Positions 12,349 through 24,152 of a DNA stretch of 64,000 nt are shown here, piece by piece. Position 1 is the first letter of the stretch. The number at the start of each line of letters is the position of its first letter. The stretch lies in the NCBI GenBank assembly GCA_026874595.1, contig CM049318.1, forward strand, positions 8,908,741 to 8,972,740, read 5' to 3'. The stretch is from Sipunculus nudus. Its lineage: Eukaryota; Annelida; Sipuncula; Golfingiida; Sipunculidae. The notes under the pieces are model-generated. The model was given only the letters and a program-made list of their open reading frames with translations. It was not told the origin of the DNA and did no database searches. A program made the translations under genes and the position numbers.

Positions 12349-13148
12349 TGTTACAGAACCTAATATAAACAGATCACGTATGCGTGATGAACACAAATTT
12401 TGTAATGGAGATAAAAAAAATCAGATTCTGTATAACTAGGCAGCGTGAAATGTCTAGGGGAATGAATAAAGAAGTCAGTGTTTTTTTTGTTAACAATTAA
12501 CTATAATTTATTCTTAAAACAACCCTAACAATACAATACACTAAATCAATACAATTATACAGTAAAACAGCGTTATAGCAACAAGTCGGTATAATCACAC
12601 AGAAAGATAATAGTATAGTACCTCGATACCAACACCATCACAACGATAAGTCCTTTGAATGTAAATTCTCGGAGAATGACAGTCCAGTGGAAAGTTCTTG
12701 CAACAACACAGAAAGTAAACTGAAGTCCAAATGTATGAAATCCAGGAGAAAGTCTTTGAAACTGTATAATTGCCGCATTCGTCAGATAAGGTATTAGAAT
12801 CTGACACACGCTTCTGCGTCCGCTGGTATCTGCTCAGCTGTCTGCCCCTGGTTCTAAAAACAGCCCCTTTATATACCTTCACACCTCAAGCCGGGAATTT
12901 TCCATTTCTCGACAGTCTATAAGACCTTGCACAACACGCGTTTCAGGAATTCTCTAGAAAGAACAGCGCCGTGTATTTCCACACACCAGGCTCATCACGT
13001 GACCCACGACCAGGCGTGAAAGCTCAAGGCTCACATGACAACGAGAGTTCAACCAACACGGATTAAACATAGAATGTAATACGCGGCCAGACACGAGCGC
13101 CACAACAGGAGCTACGCCCGTGCCACACAATAAAGAGCACTTGTAACA
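12349..13148 (-). repeat. 3' LTR (800 bp) of the deleted Gypsy element
   Basis: On the minus strand it begins TGTTACAAGTGC directly after a purine tract and ends TTCTGTAACA, giving TG...CA ends. The last about 135 bp match the short right LTR (14.90-15.04 kb), with a shared ATCACG-TATG-CGTGAT hairpin. Confidence 0.8.
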
Positions 13149-13281
13149 CTCCCCCTCCTGTAAGAAAAAGGAAAGTTTTCTCGGAAAAACTTTCTTTTTG
13201 CGATCACAATCACTAAAATTTGACAAGATCTCAAAAATCATCTTATCTTCAACATTACATAAACACCCTGTTTACAACATT

Positions 13282-13600
13282 TCATAAACATCTCGATAAG
13301 TAATCAGCAAGTACATTGTCTTTCCCTTGAGTGTGTATGATATCAAGATTGTAATCCTGTAAGAACAAACTCCATCTCAACAATCTTTGATTTTACACTT
13401 CAACTTGTTTATGAACGTGAGGGGATTGTGATCACTGAAGACAATGATAGGCCTGATTGATGAAGTAACATAAACTTCAAAATGTTGCAACGCCGAAATC
13501 AACGCCAAACATTCTTTTACAATGGTGGGTTAGTTTTTCTGGTTTGCATAAAACTTTCTTGAGAAATAACAAATTGGATGATCTATGCCATCATTGCCTT
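13282..13600 (-). pseudogene. RNase H C-terminal remnant of pol
   Basis: Minus-strand reading gives ICYFSRKF, KECLALISALQHFEVYV, FSDHNPLTFI and finally ADYLSRCL before a stop (13282-13284). These are standard Ty3/Gypsy RNase H signatures up to the ADxLSR end. At least one stop and one frameshift interrupt it. It joins gag directly at about 13600, and no integrase follows. Confidence 0.8.
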
Positions 13601-14732
13601 CTTGCAGTAATTACAGATTTTCTTCGAAAATGACTGGTCTTTGTTGGACTTAGACACAGTGGACGTGGACTGAGGTGTAGCTATTGGCTTTGCTGAACTA
13701 TCAGGACTACTAGTACTGGGAGACTGCGCTGTAACATTCTTTTGACCATACTGTTTTACATTCTTATTTGTGAATGACTGGTTTGATTTGCTAGTAAAGG
13801 ACATTTTGTGTGTCAATGAATAATCATCAGCTGATTGAGCAGCAATGTCAAGTGTTTCAGGACTTTTCTCATCGAGAAAAGTTTTAACATCTGCGTTAAT
13901 GCAGCGCTTAAATTCTTCAAGCAAAATCAACTGGCGCAAATTGTCATAATCTTTCATTACATTTTTAGAACTACACCCGCGATCAAACAACTGCTCGTTT
14001 GTCCTAGCAAATTCGACGTAGGTCTGATTTTTGCGCTTTTCCCAATTTCTTAATTTCTGGCGGTAAGCCTCTGGAACTAGCTCATAACCTTTAAGGATAA
14101 ACCGTTTTACCAGGTCATAGTCAGCAGCAGCTTCTACTGAAAGCTCTGTATAAATTTCTCTGGCCTTGCCAGTCAATACACTTTGTAACAGCATAGTCCA
14201 ATTTTCCTTAGGCCATTTAAAATTTTCAGCTACCTTCTCAAAGTGTAAGAAATATTTATCAACCTCTTTTTCTTGAAAAGGTGGGACAAGTCTAATGTGT
14301 TTAGTAACATCAAAATTGTGAGTTGGGGCAGCACTTAGACTATGTTCTAGTTTAAGTCTTTCTATTTCCAGTCGTTTTAAGCAATTTCTTTTTCTTTTTC
14401 TAGTCTGTCTCTTTCTATTACTTTTTCTAGTCTTTCTCTTTCTAACCGTTCTTCACTCTCTTTTAATGCTAGCTCATGTTGCATTTCCAACTTTTAAAAT
14501 TCTAATTGCATAGCAAGGCTATCATTTTTTTATGTGTCAACTTCAGTCTCTTCAATTAAACCTTTGCTAACTAGATCCTGCATGATTTTAGCAATGATAT
14601 CAGGCTTTCTCAAAGCTCTTTCACACTTAGCCCTAAGTGTTGTTCCAAACGCAACAACTGGTCTTTTGACAACTGTTCAAGTTGATCAGGGTCCGGATCG
14701 TCAACAAATGTCTCAGGTTTGAAATCTGCCAT
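13583..14732 (-). pseudogene. gag relic (capsid-like protein with partial zinc knuckle)
   Basis: The probable start ATG is at 14732-14730, giving MADFKPETF. After a frameshift near 14.63 kb and another near 14.38 kb it continues through a charged coiled-coil (repeated ERLERERLEK-like) to a capsid-like region with LVPPF, DKYFLHFEKVA and LTGKAREIYTEL, typical of SCAN-like retrotransposon Gag. The last open stretch (14194-13583) ends in CNYCKK, the first half of a CCHC knuckle, cut where the deletion fuses it to RNase H sequence. Confidence 0.75.
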
Positions 14733-14872
14733 GTTAAGATGTTAAAACAATAACAAAAACCACTGAGATAAATCCTGTAAACAATGTACTGTAAACAATA
14801 TGTAATCTTGTAAACAAGGTATGATAAAACAATGTCCAGGTCAAGCCCTAATAAATTTGAAAACTATTCAGC

Positions 14873-14890
14873 ATCCCGGTCGAGCCCCCA
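14873..14890 (-). other. primer-binding site, tRNA-Pro type
   Basis: Minus-strand TGGGGGCTCGACCGGGAT lies 6 bp inside the 5' LTR. It differs by one base from the tRNA-Pro primer site as I recall it from other retroelements. It fixes the element's polarity. Confidence 0.75.
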
Positions 14891-14896
14891 GTTTTA

Positions 14897-15053
14897 TGTT
14901 ACGGAACCTAATATAAACAGATCACGTATGCGTGATGAACACATATTTTGAAATGGAGATAAAAAAAATCAGATTCTGTAACACTAGGTAGCGTGAAATG
15001 TCTAGGGGAATGAATAAAGAAGTCAGTGTTTTTTTTTATTAGGTTCCGTAACA
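14897..15053 (-). repeat. rearranged 5' LTR (157 bp) with 16-bp inverted ends
   Basis: The inner part matches the end of the 3' LTR. The outer end, however, is ATTAGGTTCCGTAACA (15038-15053), the exact inverse of the inner end TGTTACGGAACCTAAT (14897-14912). The U3 is missing, and an inverted copy of the LTR's own terminus closes the element. Confidence 0.7.
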
Positions 15054-16169
15054 ATATATATCAGCCTGAAATTGTTTTTATCTATCCGTGTCGGATAGTT
15101 TTATTGTGTACAAGATTTGTGGTGCCATCCTTCATTTTTTTTTGGGGGGGGGGGGGGGGTAGGTCATGAAGTATCTGCCTGAAATGGTGCATGTCCATAA
15201 TCTTTGATAGATTTCTCGTACACTTGCTCGGTTGGGCCACCTACAATCATTTGAATTGTCACAGGCGTTGAATTGATGTTAGTGTATATTTCGGTTAAAT
15301 TTGTGACTTCCCTGGTCATTTCCGTATAACTATTACTTATCTGACATTTTCATCGCGTTTTTCACACTATATGATCCATCTCTTTGTTGATAATTTACCT
15401 AATATTTGGGATAAGCAGACAAAACGCCCAGTCGGTTAGTCCGACAGCCATGCAAATCATTTTCGGGCTAAATTTGAAGTATCTGCGTGATTGGCAGAAC
15501 CGTTTTTCCGTCAGCGGTGTCACCATCTGAAGACTCCATTATTTAACATATCAACCAATCAGAAAGTCGGTTGCTATGCCATGGCTGCTGTCTTTTCGAC
15601 ATGCTCAACTTTAGCACCTGTTGACGGCATGTTATTGTGTCTATTTGTGCTAGAAATTGTTGTTATTAGAAAGGAAAAGACCTAGAAAGAGTAAAGACTT
15701 CAAACTTTTGATACGGAGAGAATCCTAGGTGTTTTTACTAACCCGGAACCTAACGGCTGTCGCGAAAAAGTTTGAAAAAAAAGCTAGGAACATATCAAAT
15801 AAGTAATAGTCAAAATGAAATGACCCAGAAAAATAACAAATTTAACCGAAATATTCACTTATAGCAATTTAAGCGCTTGTGGTGTTGTGAACATCCTTAC
15901 AAGAATTTCAGGAGTGACGTTTGTGTAATTTGTGCTTTTACTCGGGTTCAAAGTTTTTAGTATTGCTTTATTTATACATGTCACACATATATACTCGAAA
16001 AGAAATGGACCAGCATGGATGCATTATGCCTGATGTAGGCCCATATCCCATGCATACACAGATTCGCATAAGCCTATAGCTCTTGTTATATTGTATTTTA
16101 AAATGTAATTTGTATAAAACTAGTTATGATATATTCATATGAAAAGTCGTAGGCCAGCTCCCGGATTAC

Positions 16170-16228
<59 letters not shown>

Positions 16229-16701
16229 TCTTTCAGTCGATTACTGATCTGCTCGTAGATAAACGAACAGCACGCGTTTAACAGACCATCAACACAGAGT
16301 TATCTCATATTCCAATCAGGAAGTTTTCGTAATTTTATGTAGTCTTCAGGCTTCAGCACACATTTAAGTGGCTGAAATGATGCATTGTCTTGATAAGTCA
16401 TTTCACACGATTCTCTAGTACATTATCATAATAAGTATCAAGCTGATACGCACGGGCCTGATTGGGAATTATATTCATTTTTTTATACACGCGCACACAC
16501 GCGTGTTTTTGCAGTTTGCTTTCTTTGATTGTATGTATGAAGGTTTATATGAAAATCTGGTTACAATATATATTTTTAAGGGAGAATTAGCTTATCAAAT
16601 ACAAATGACTAATTTTACAAAGTAAAGCAAGGCGTATGTAAAACAAAATCATATTAATTCTGAATAATCCCGTTATGCAATAGAATGCAGTATTTCGGCC
16701 A

Positions 16702-16735
<34 letters not shown>

Positions 16736-17238
16736 ATATATAAAAATTAACCATACCATGGTCTTATTTCAGGAGGGGCCAGGGGACATATCCCGTCACT
16801 TTTTTAGGGATGGCATCATCAAACCTCTTGTTACCCATACTCTTTAGGGGATCAATTGTGTTATATAGTTTCGTTATATTTACCGTAATAATCCTTCAGG
16901 TTTGCGTCTCATATTGAAAAAACAGTTGAATATTGCACGTGTCAAATGCTTTTCTGAATTATCATAAAAACCCGTGATTTTAAATGATTAGAAATAATGT
17001 AAATTATGAATACCATAGTGCTGAAAATTAAACAAAAATTATTTCTCACCAAACAATTAAGTCCAATGCTACATAATTAACGTGTTTTCATCTACACAGT
17101 CAATCAAATATCACGTTTAATTGGAGCATAAACGATGACATCCTTAAACATTATATCAGCAAAACGTAAGGACAGATCTCCATGTTCTTATATTTATAAG
17201 TTTATATGAATAAAAAGATAATAACAGATCTACATTGG

Positions 17239-17301
<63 letters not shown>

Positions 17302-17820
17302 GTCCTAATAACTACACTGCGTGCATGTACGATTAAATCCTTTAATCCCATGAAACCAGGTGGTATTCTGCACCCATCGGAATTATTGGTAGTCGTTTTG
17401 CTCTCTCACATGCCGTGATTAAACGTACAATGCTGCCATCTGTCTGGAATATCAAAAACTATTAGTGCCAGCTGTGTAAAGATAAAAGCCAATGTTCCCA
17501 ATTAATTTGCACAATTTAAAAATCGTATTATTCGTGATCTAGGCTAGTATGGGCCGGTTACTCTCTTGCTATACCGCATATCTCTCTCCTTTTCTCATTG
17601 CAATATACAGCCTATATAAAGTTATCATAATGTATTTTCACGCAGAAGAAAATGTTTCAAATGTCTCTTTAATGTTGGTTGGACTATTTCAGCAAAATAT
17701 ATTATGTATAGGGCTATATACGTAAACGTTGTCACGGCACATGGTATAGGGCGTGGGCCTTTACCGATGATAGTGCATGACGAGCCGTGATTTTTTTTTT
17801 AAATCAGTGAGGACTGAGAG
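15054..17820. other. intergenic DNA with microsatellites
   Basis: No gene recognised. Simple repeats: G-run 15144-15159, (TA)n 16173-16225, (AG)n plus G-run 16702-16735, (TA)n 17242-17299. The ORF at 17206-17418 is a by-product of the (TA)n tract. Confidence 0.6.
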
Positions 17821-18066
17821 GTTGCAAGCAGATCTATCTGTGCGTAACTTTATATCAACAACTTCAGAGTAGACCTACATGCGATTAACTTTACACAAAG
17901 AAAGTACAAACAGGCCTGTATATGTTAATAACTTTATGTAAGCAACGTGTAGGTCTAAGAAAGGATATAAATATGCGTGTTCTTATAACATTATATCAGC
18001 AAAAGATAAGAACAGATCTGCACTGATTTATATACAGGTTTGTAAATATACATGCATATATATATA

Positions 18067-18153
<87 letters not shown>
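17821..18153 (+). repeat. degenerate tandem repeats, (TA)n and (GA)n
   Basis: Roughly 55-60-bp diverged units sharing 'aactttatatcaacaa', 'aactttatgtaagcaa' and 'acattatatcagcaaaa...agatct' run from 17.82 to 18.04 kb. A related unit lies near 17.15-17.21 kb. They are followed by (TA)n 18070-18122 and (GA)n 18123-18153. Confidence 0.5.
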
Positions 18154-18155
<2 letters not shown>

Positions 18156-18779
18156 AGAGTGATGCCTTTGAGATAGACTTAGGCCTATTAAGGCGCTATC
18201 GCTGGTCTGATAAAACTGGTCAACAGTGATTTCGCGGATATCTCTGCGCGCGGTATATAACTATAGCTATTATAAGCAGCACGGTAGATAAAGCACACGT
18301 ACGTTTTGTTCGCTTTCAGTATCAATTACAATCAGTCCATGATAAATACGGTGCGAGAATTTTCGCAGTAGGCCTAATCCATTTAATTATTCTTTAAACA
18401 CATATTACTCTGAAAGAGAGAGAAATTATCAGTGATGTATATCTAATCAGTGTATATATATCAGAGTGCCTAGAATTATAAGCTTGCATATGTAAATATA
18501 TCGGCTGGGGGGGGGGGGGGGGATGGTAGGCTTATTTGCAACCATTAAGCTAGGGTACATGCGAATCGGCTATCTGAAATCCATTAATATGAATATAGAT
18601 ACACCTAGCTTTATTTAGCCTATATGTTCAAATTTTTTAAAATAATTCATTATCGATTGGCCTGATTTATAACAAACTTGTGAAGGCTTACTTAAATGAG
18701 CCTCTCTATATTTAATATTTATTAACTGATGGGTTGTACCACGTCTTTTTTTATGAAATAATTAAGACGTGTTAAATTA
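18154..18779. other. intergenic DNA upstream of the integrin-like gene
   Basis: No gene seen. It includes a 16-nt G-run at 18507-18522. Confidence 0.5.
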
Positions 18780-19275
18780 CAGAGTTAACTTCAGCTTGAA
18801 AGAATATTCAAACTTCTTCCCGGCGTGATAACTTTATTTCGACTTCGCGGTCTGATCAAGTTTTCACCTGAGCAACCCTATTTTTGGACGTCCCATCCCA
18901 CCGGAACAAATTCACTAGTCATTCACATCTATCGGTTACGGGCTGTGAGTCATTGTTCCCCGCTGGCGTGATTAAAGCTCAGGTTTCGTTTGATGTTAAC
19001 CAGTAGGAATCCGAACGCAGTGAATGAGAAATCCGCCTCAGCGCACCTCAAACCGAAAAGCTGCAACAAGGATGTAAATAGCAATGATCCCTGGGATATA
19101 TTTATATGTATAAAACTTTCATCAGATAAAACCACAAGCTGTGATAAAACGCGTTTATTCGCTGATTAATAGATTCCGACTCGCTCACAAATCGTCTGCT
19201 ACTGCTTTGGGCCAGTGGTGACCCCACACTCCTAGCAAGGTCAAGGACATAGCATTATCTTGGCAGGTCCTGATC
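18780..19275 (+). promoter_or_regulatory. probable promoter and 5' UTR of the integrin alpha-like gene
   Basis: Base composition rises in G+C and CpG relative to the surrounding DNA. A consensus AP-1/TRE site TGAGTCA lies at 18946-18952, about 330 bp before the ATG. No convincing TATA box was identified. The transcription start is not determinable. Confidence 0.4.
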
Positions 19276-19448
19276 ATGGCTTCGGATCGCGGTAGAATAG
19301 TGTTTTATTTTCTGTGTTATATTACCTATTTACATGCATTTAACTTGGATACAAAAGTTCCTATAATCAAGAATGGACGAGCGGACTCTTATTTTGGCTA
19401 TTCTGTAGCCCAACATATCAAAACGGTGGCCGGCAAACAGCAGCCCGT
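19276..19448 (+). CDS. integrin alpha subunit, first coding exon (3' partial)
   Basis: The ATG at 19276 opens a 57-codon exon ending at a consensus donor GTAAGT (19449). Residues 7-21 are hydrophobic (IVFYFLCYITYLHAF), a signal peptide. The mature N-terminus FNLDT followed by FGYSVAQH matches the start of integrin alpha beta-propellers, where FNLDT and a [Y/F]FGxSV segment open blade 1. Integrin alpha chains pair with a beta chain at the plasma membrane to bind laminin or RGD ligands. The exon ends in phase 2, and the family predicts that the next exon opens with an LLVGAP-like strand. No such exon was recognised in the remaining 44.5 kb, so intron 1 is probably very long. The subtype is not assignable. 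Confidence 0.75.
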
Positions 19449-21287
19449 GTAAGTAGTTTTGAGTTATTTTGCCGTGTGTGTGTGTGAGTTATGCCCAACC
19501 CATCAAAGTGGGCTCCCACCTCTCTTGGGCCGCACATGAGTCCGTGTTTCAGGAATGCGCCTCCCTTTTACATGTTAAAACATTTGATAGCTACTTTAAA
19601 TATGTATTTATGCTGTAAATTATCAAACTGTACTGTAGTTGCTCCAAATAAGTTAATAACCTTCTGTGTTAAAGTGAATTTTGCTGCACTGCTTTCTGTG
19701 GTGTAAACCCATATTGCCATAACGACTAACTTACTTACCTCTAAGAGAAGGTGCTATTGGCACTTGCTTATGTAGAACAGAACTAGTTCAAAGAAATACT
19801 CCCAGCAATTCTGTAATTAGCTGTATTAGTTCAGGGGTGTCAGTGTACATCTTACCTGGATTTTTGTATTTTTTTTATAGTCAAAGTCATCCAGGGGCGG
19901 ATGAAGGATTTGGGAAAGGGGGAGGGGTCAACTCAGGAGGACTAATATCAAAGCCTAAATAAGGTCCCATAGTCCAGAAAATGGGGATCAAGGCCGCAAA
20001 AATGTGTATCAATGTGCTTGTGTATCAGTTTATTTTACACCAAACTTTCTTTAAGTCTGTTGGTAAAATCATTTACAACTGGAAAAACCACAGTGATATC
20101 ACAGTGATTTTCTGTATATATTTAAATCAGGTATTACAGGATCACACAACATTTTGTTTTCAGTTGTGTACATTTGTGATTATTAATTATGAAATTTGTA
20201 TAATTTGCTGATCTTGTTAACTTTGGTGCATTCAGATTGCTATCTGTAGGGCATATAATTAAGGAACTATTGATCAATTAGCATACCATACACAAGTTAG
20301 TACACCTATTGGAGTCATTGTAAGGTAGCAAGTCTCACTAATTGGATACCAGCAGAGAGTGCTTAAAGAAATGCAGGCTTGGCCTTTGCCTGAATACACT
20401 TAATATTAGTTATGCAAGCATTTAGCCATATTAGTATTTAACACTTGCAAGGAAATATTGGGGTGAAGGCATTATCATAAGAATGCACCATATTGTATTA
20501 ATTGAGAATTTAATTAGATTGCTGAGACTTTCTAATACCTACAGCTACCACAACTGGCAGTGTTTATTTAATATGTGGATTATATTAGTTCACATGACTG
20601 TGACTCTCCTATTGTTAGAGAGGCTCTTTTCACACATTTAGACAAATTATCTCACAGTTTGAGTGTGAAACAAGAATGATAATAATTAGGTAACAGCTTG
20701 ATGTCATTTAGACAAAAATTTAAGGTTTAGAATGTAGCCTGTGAATACAGGAAGAGTCTGCAGGTGATTTTTGCACTCTTCAGCCTCATGTATCTATCAG
20801 TTCATAAGTCATATGCAGATGGTGTAGAAGATATCAGAGAAGACAAAGAAATTTAGGCTCATGCAGATTTCTCCAAATTAAGTTTCAGTGCTTGTAGCCC
20901 AAAGTATATATGTCTTTTACAAGAACATTTATATATAGCAGGATTGGGTTGCATGTTTAGTGTTGATGTGCAGTACTGTCTGCAGCACCATAGCCCAGCA
21001 GCTGCCAAGAAACCTCTAAGCAAGGTCTTGAATGACAGCTGTGAACCCTCAGAATGTATGTTTGTCATTAGTATCACAGCTGAGATCTGTCACTACTAGC
21101 AGTAGTCAATGGAATACTTGTCTCTTGAAAAAAGTTGCCCTTATACTTTCATTCTTATATAGATCTATTAACTTTATGGTATATGATCAGTGAGATACAT
21201 GTAGCATTAATTAATATAATACATAGAAAGTGTGAAACTGAAAGTAATATAATGACATAAACACATATAGTTCAGTATTTTCTGTTC

Positions 21288-21320
<33 letters not shown>

Positions 21321-23706
21321 GTATAATATCTGTATAAAGTACCATACTTTCATTTTAGACTTAACGTCAAGGATATCATGTTACGGGCGTGATAGATGGT
21401 GGTTTAGCCTGTGACATAATGTGGTTTATTGTTGATCTGTCTGGTGCTTTGGTCAGCCGAGTGTAACAGGAAGTATCTTGAGACAGCCCCTGTTGTAGCT
21501 GTCCTCACCATGCTGGTACTTCCTGATACATTCCTGACAAACACTGGAAACAATAAGGGTCACCACACTCCTAGTGTTTTTGTTTGTATTTTGAGTGAAT
21601 GAGGATCCAGTTTTATATTGTTAATGAAGGCAGCAGGAAACACAAAGGATACTTACAGCCTCACACTCTCTCGTTCTCACACATTTACCCATATAACTTA
21701 CCCTGTTAACCCATGACATATGTTTTGAATAAATGGATAAATTACAGCCCAGCTGGTGAATGGCACTTCATTATCTGCTTTGGATTATAAATTTCCACAG
21801 TTGTGTAACAACTGTATGGATAGTTTATATCAGGGATCTTTCTAATGTTGAGCACTGCTTGGTAGAAAATTAATTTTTATCCACATTTCCTTAACCCATG
21901 AATAAAATTTCCGCTGGGTAAAAATAATCATAGAACCCTGCTTTAACTATGTTTCGACCTATGCCTATTTCTCTACAGTTAAATATTTTGGCCTTGGTTG
22001 TTTCTAAATCAGTGTCAGTCAAGTACACAGGTGCATACCAATATGGCTGATAATTTTTGACAGGAGATGGGCATATTTAAGATAACAGATATCTGCATAT
22101 ATATCTACCCTATATAAGTTTTATGTTATTGATTCACATAACAGTATACTGAACAGCAGGGTACCACAATCACATGGGTTAAATTGTTGTACAATAAAAA
22201 CAAAAACACAACAAATTAACTCACCTCTGCCAAGCAAATTATGGGTCAACTCTTTACATGATGCCCCATAAACATGAAATTTCTGTCATACTAGGTGTTT
22301 TATTACTGCTGTGGTGTGGTAAAGTTTCAGTTGTTTGTGTAACAGGTAATACATGATAAAATGTATATACACTTTGTAATGGCTATAAACACTGGCTTGT
22401 GGTTTCAGGGTTCTCTCATCCTTAAACATTGTCATCATCAAAAGCTGTATGTATATGTATTACTAATACAACAGTCTGCAGAGATGGTGAGAGAGAGAGA
22501 AGTTGAGTGGGTGAAAGATTCCAAACTACTTGAAGCTGAGAATATTACCATATGTATGGATATGACATGTATCATAATGTATAAGGTAAACCCCAGGTAA
22601 TAATGAATATCAATGTAAACACAAAACTTCCAGTTGTTCCTTTCATAATTAAAAATATGTACATCTGCTCATTCAATATTAAAATAAAGGTATTCTCACT
22701 TATGTGTCTGCAGGCTAAGTTTTATGATAATTACAATAAGCCTAAGGGAACATTCTAGAATACTAACATATTATAATATATATGACATCCTTACAGACCT
22801 TACATAACTAAAATTATGCTGCTGTGTCATATTTCGATGTATACAAGGCAAACAGGGTTAATTTATCCTACAGGAGCTACTTGCCATCTGGACATGTCAG
22901 CTGCTGAGATAAGAAGATTTGTAGTTCTGCATCATTCATGGTAACCTAGTTAATTAAGTTGACCAAGTATATTAAAAGAGGCATCTATTACTAATGCAAA
23001 GTATGTGCTGGCCACAACCTATTTGTTCTCCATGAATTGCTGGGTATCTGCAGCGTGTAATTGGCTGTAATAGCTGTATCAGGAACTGTTGCAGGCAGAG
23101 AGATGCTGATCTTATCAGGAGACAGCTCCATAAATAGTGGTCCAGGTCTTGTGGTATCCCACATAAAATCCAGTCCTGCAAACCTGGGAGGATCAGCAGC
23201 ACATCTCAGTCCCTGCCTTAAGTCCTGTTTATAATACTGTGTTAACTGGCCTTCAGTGGGTCTTGTTTGCTGAAAAAACTTTCACAATTAGATTTTGCTG
23301 GTTTTACATTGCCAGTTTATTAGTAGAAGGCTCATGCACCATGGGAATTATTAATTAAAGATATTTCAATAAGATGTGATATAATAACCACGTTAATTGA
23401 AAGTGATAAGGCACATTCCCAGTTGTTCCATAATAAAACTGGTTTAATCTGATAGTCATGCATACACACGTACATGTACATGTGTGTTTATATTGGATGT
23501 AAACTACATGAGAGAAAGAGAAGTGTACACAAAATGAGTTTGACTGAGTTCAGTTTGCAGTTAGAAAGACTTGAATAAGTGTTAGGTATCTGTCGGTTTA
23601 TTATTTGACAGGTATCTTTCTGTTAGTCAAGTCATAAGCTGTGCATACATTAATATTAAACACCTTAATCCTTATGTTAACTTTGCAGGTTGTCAGAGAA
23701 CCTGAG
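19449..23706. other. first part of probable integrin intron 1
   Basis: No exon recognised. A (AT)n tract lies at 21289-21318. ORFs here are short and resemble nothing known. Confidence 0.5.
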
Positions 23707-24090
23707 CATTCACTATGCTTCGGCCTTTTGAAATCAGTTTGGCAAAGTCAAACAAAAGGTTTCACTCACACCTCCTGGGGGGTCTTCCAGAGCTTGCTTA
23801 TAACACGAAACGGGACGCAGAAAAGGAACCTTATTTACAGAATGTAACACAGATATAAAATAGTGTTATTACTTTTAAATAGATTAATGTTTCATGACAT
23901 ATTTTATAGTAATAAACATATTTCAACATATGTGATTTATTAAAAATTAAAGTTTAGCTCCTGTTACCCATTCCGTTCCATTCCGTGTTTTAGGCCAGCC
24001 CCATAAGACCCCCCCCCCCCTGAGGTGTGAGTGAGGCCTTTTGTAATGACTTGGCCAAACTTCTTTTAAAAGGCCGAAGCATAGTGAATG
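23707..24090. mobile_element. foldback MITE with long inverted arms
   Basis: The left arm from CATTCACTATGCTTCGGCC (23707) is the diverged inverse of the right arm ending GGCCGAAGCATAGTGAATG (24072-24090). Similarity extends about 110 bp inward on each side, through CACTCACACCTC / GAGGTGTGAGTG and a G- or C-run. AACCT lies close outside both ends (GAACCTGAG, AAACCTAGG), a possible imperfect duplication. It is non-coding, and the family is not identified. Confidence 0.75.
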
Positions 24091-24152
24091 AAACCTAGGT
24101 TAATGTTCATTTGTTCTGATAATTCCATGCCAGTAGATCCCATATACAAAAC

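Larger units (their letters stand above)
12349..15053 (-). mobile_element. internally deleted Ty3/Gypsy-type LTR retrotransposon
   Basis: Read on the minus strand the order is: truncated 5' LTR (15053-14897), tRNA-Pro-like primer site (14890-14873), gag relic (14732-13583), RNase H tail (about 13600-13282), polypurine tract AGGAGGGGGAG (13159-13149), full 3' LTR (13148-12349). Protease, most of the reverse transcriptase and all of the integrase are missing. Its gag and pol fragments are broken, so it could move only with help from a related element. No convincing target-site duplication: the flanking bases are tttta on the left and atata on the right. Confidence 0.85.

Noticed and set aside
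12342-15058. target-site duplication for the deleted Gypsy element
   Set aside because: The bases beside the ends (tttta and atata) do not match, and the right end is rearranged.
17206-17418. 70-codon ORF with poly-YI
   Set aside because: Encoded by the (TA)n microsatellite.
23688-23850. possible integrin exon 2 after a TTTGCAG at 23688
   Set aside because: The translation (VVREPEHSLCF...) has no FG-GAP features, and most of it lies in the arm of the foldback MITE.
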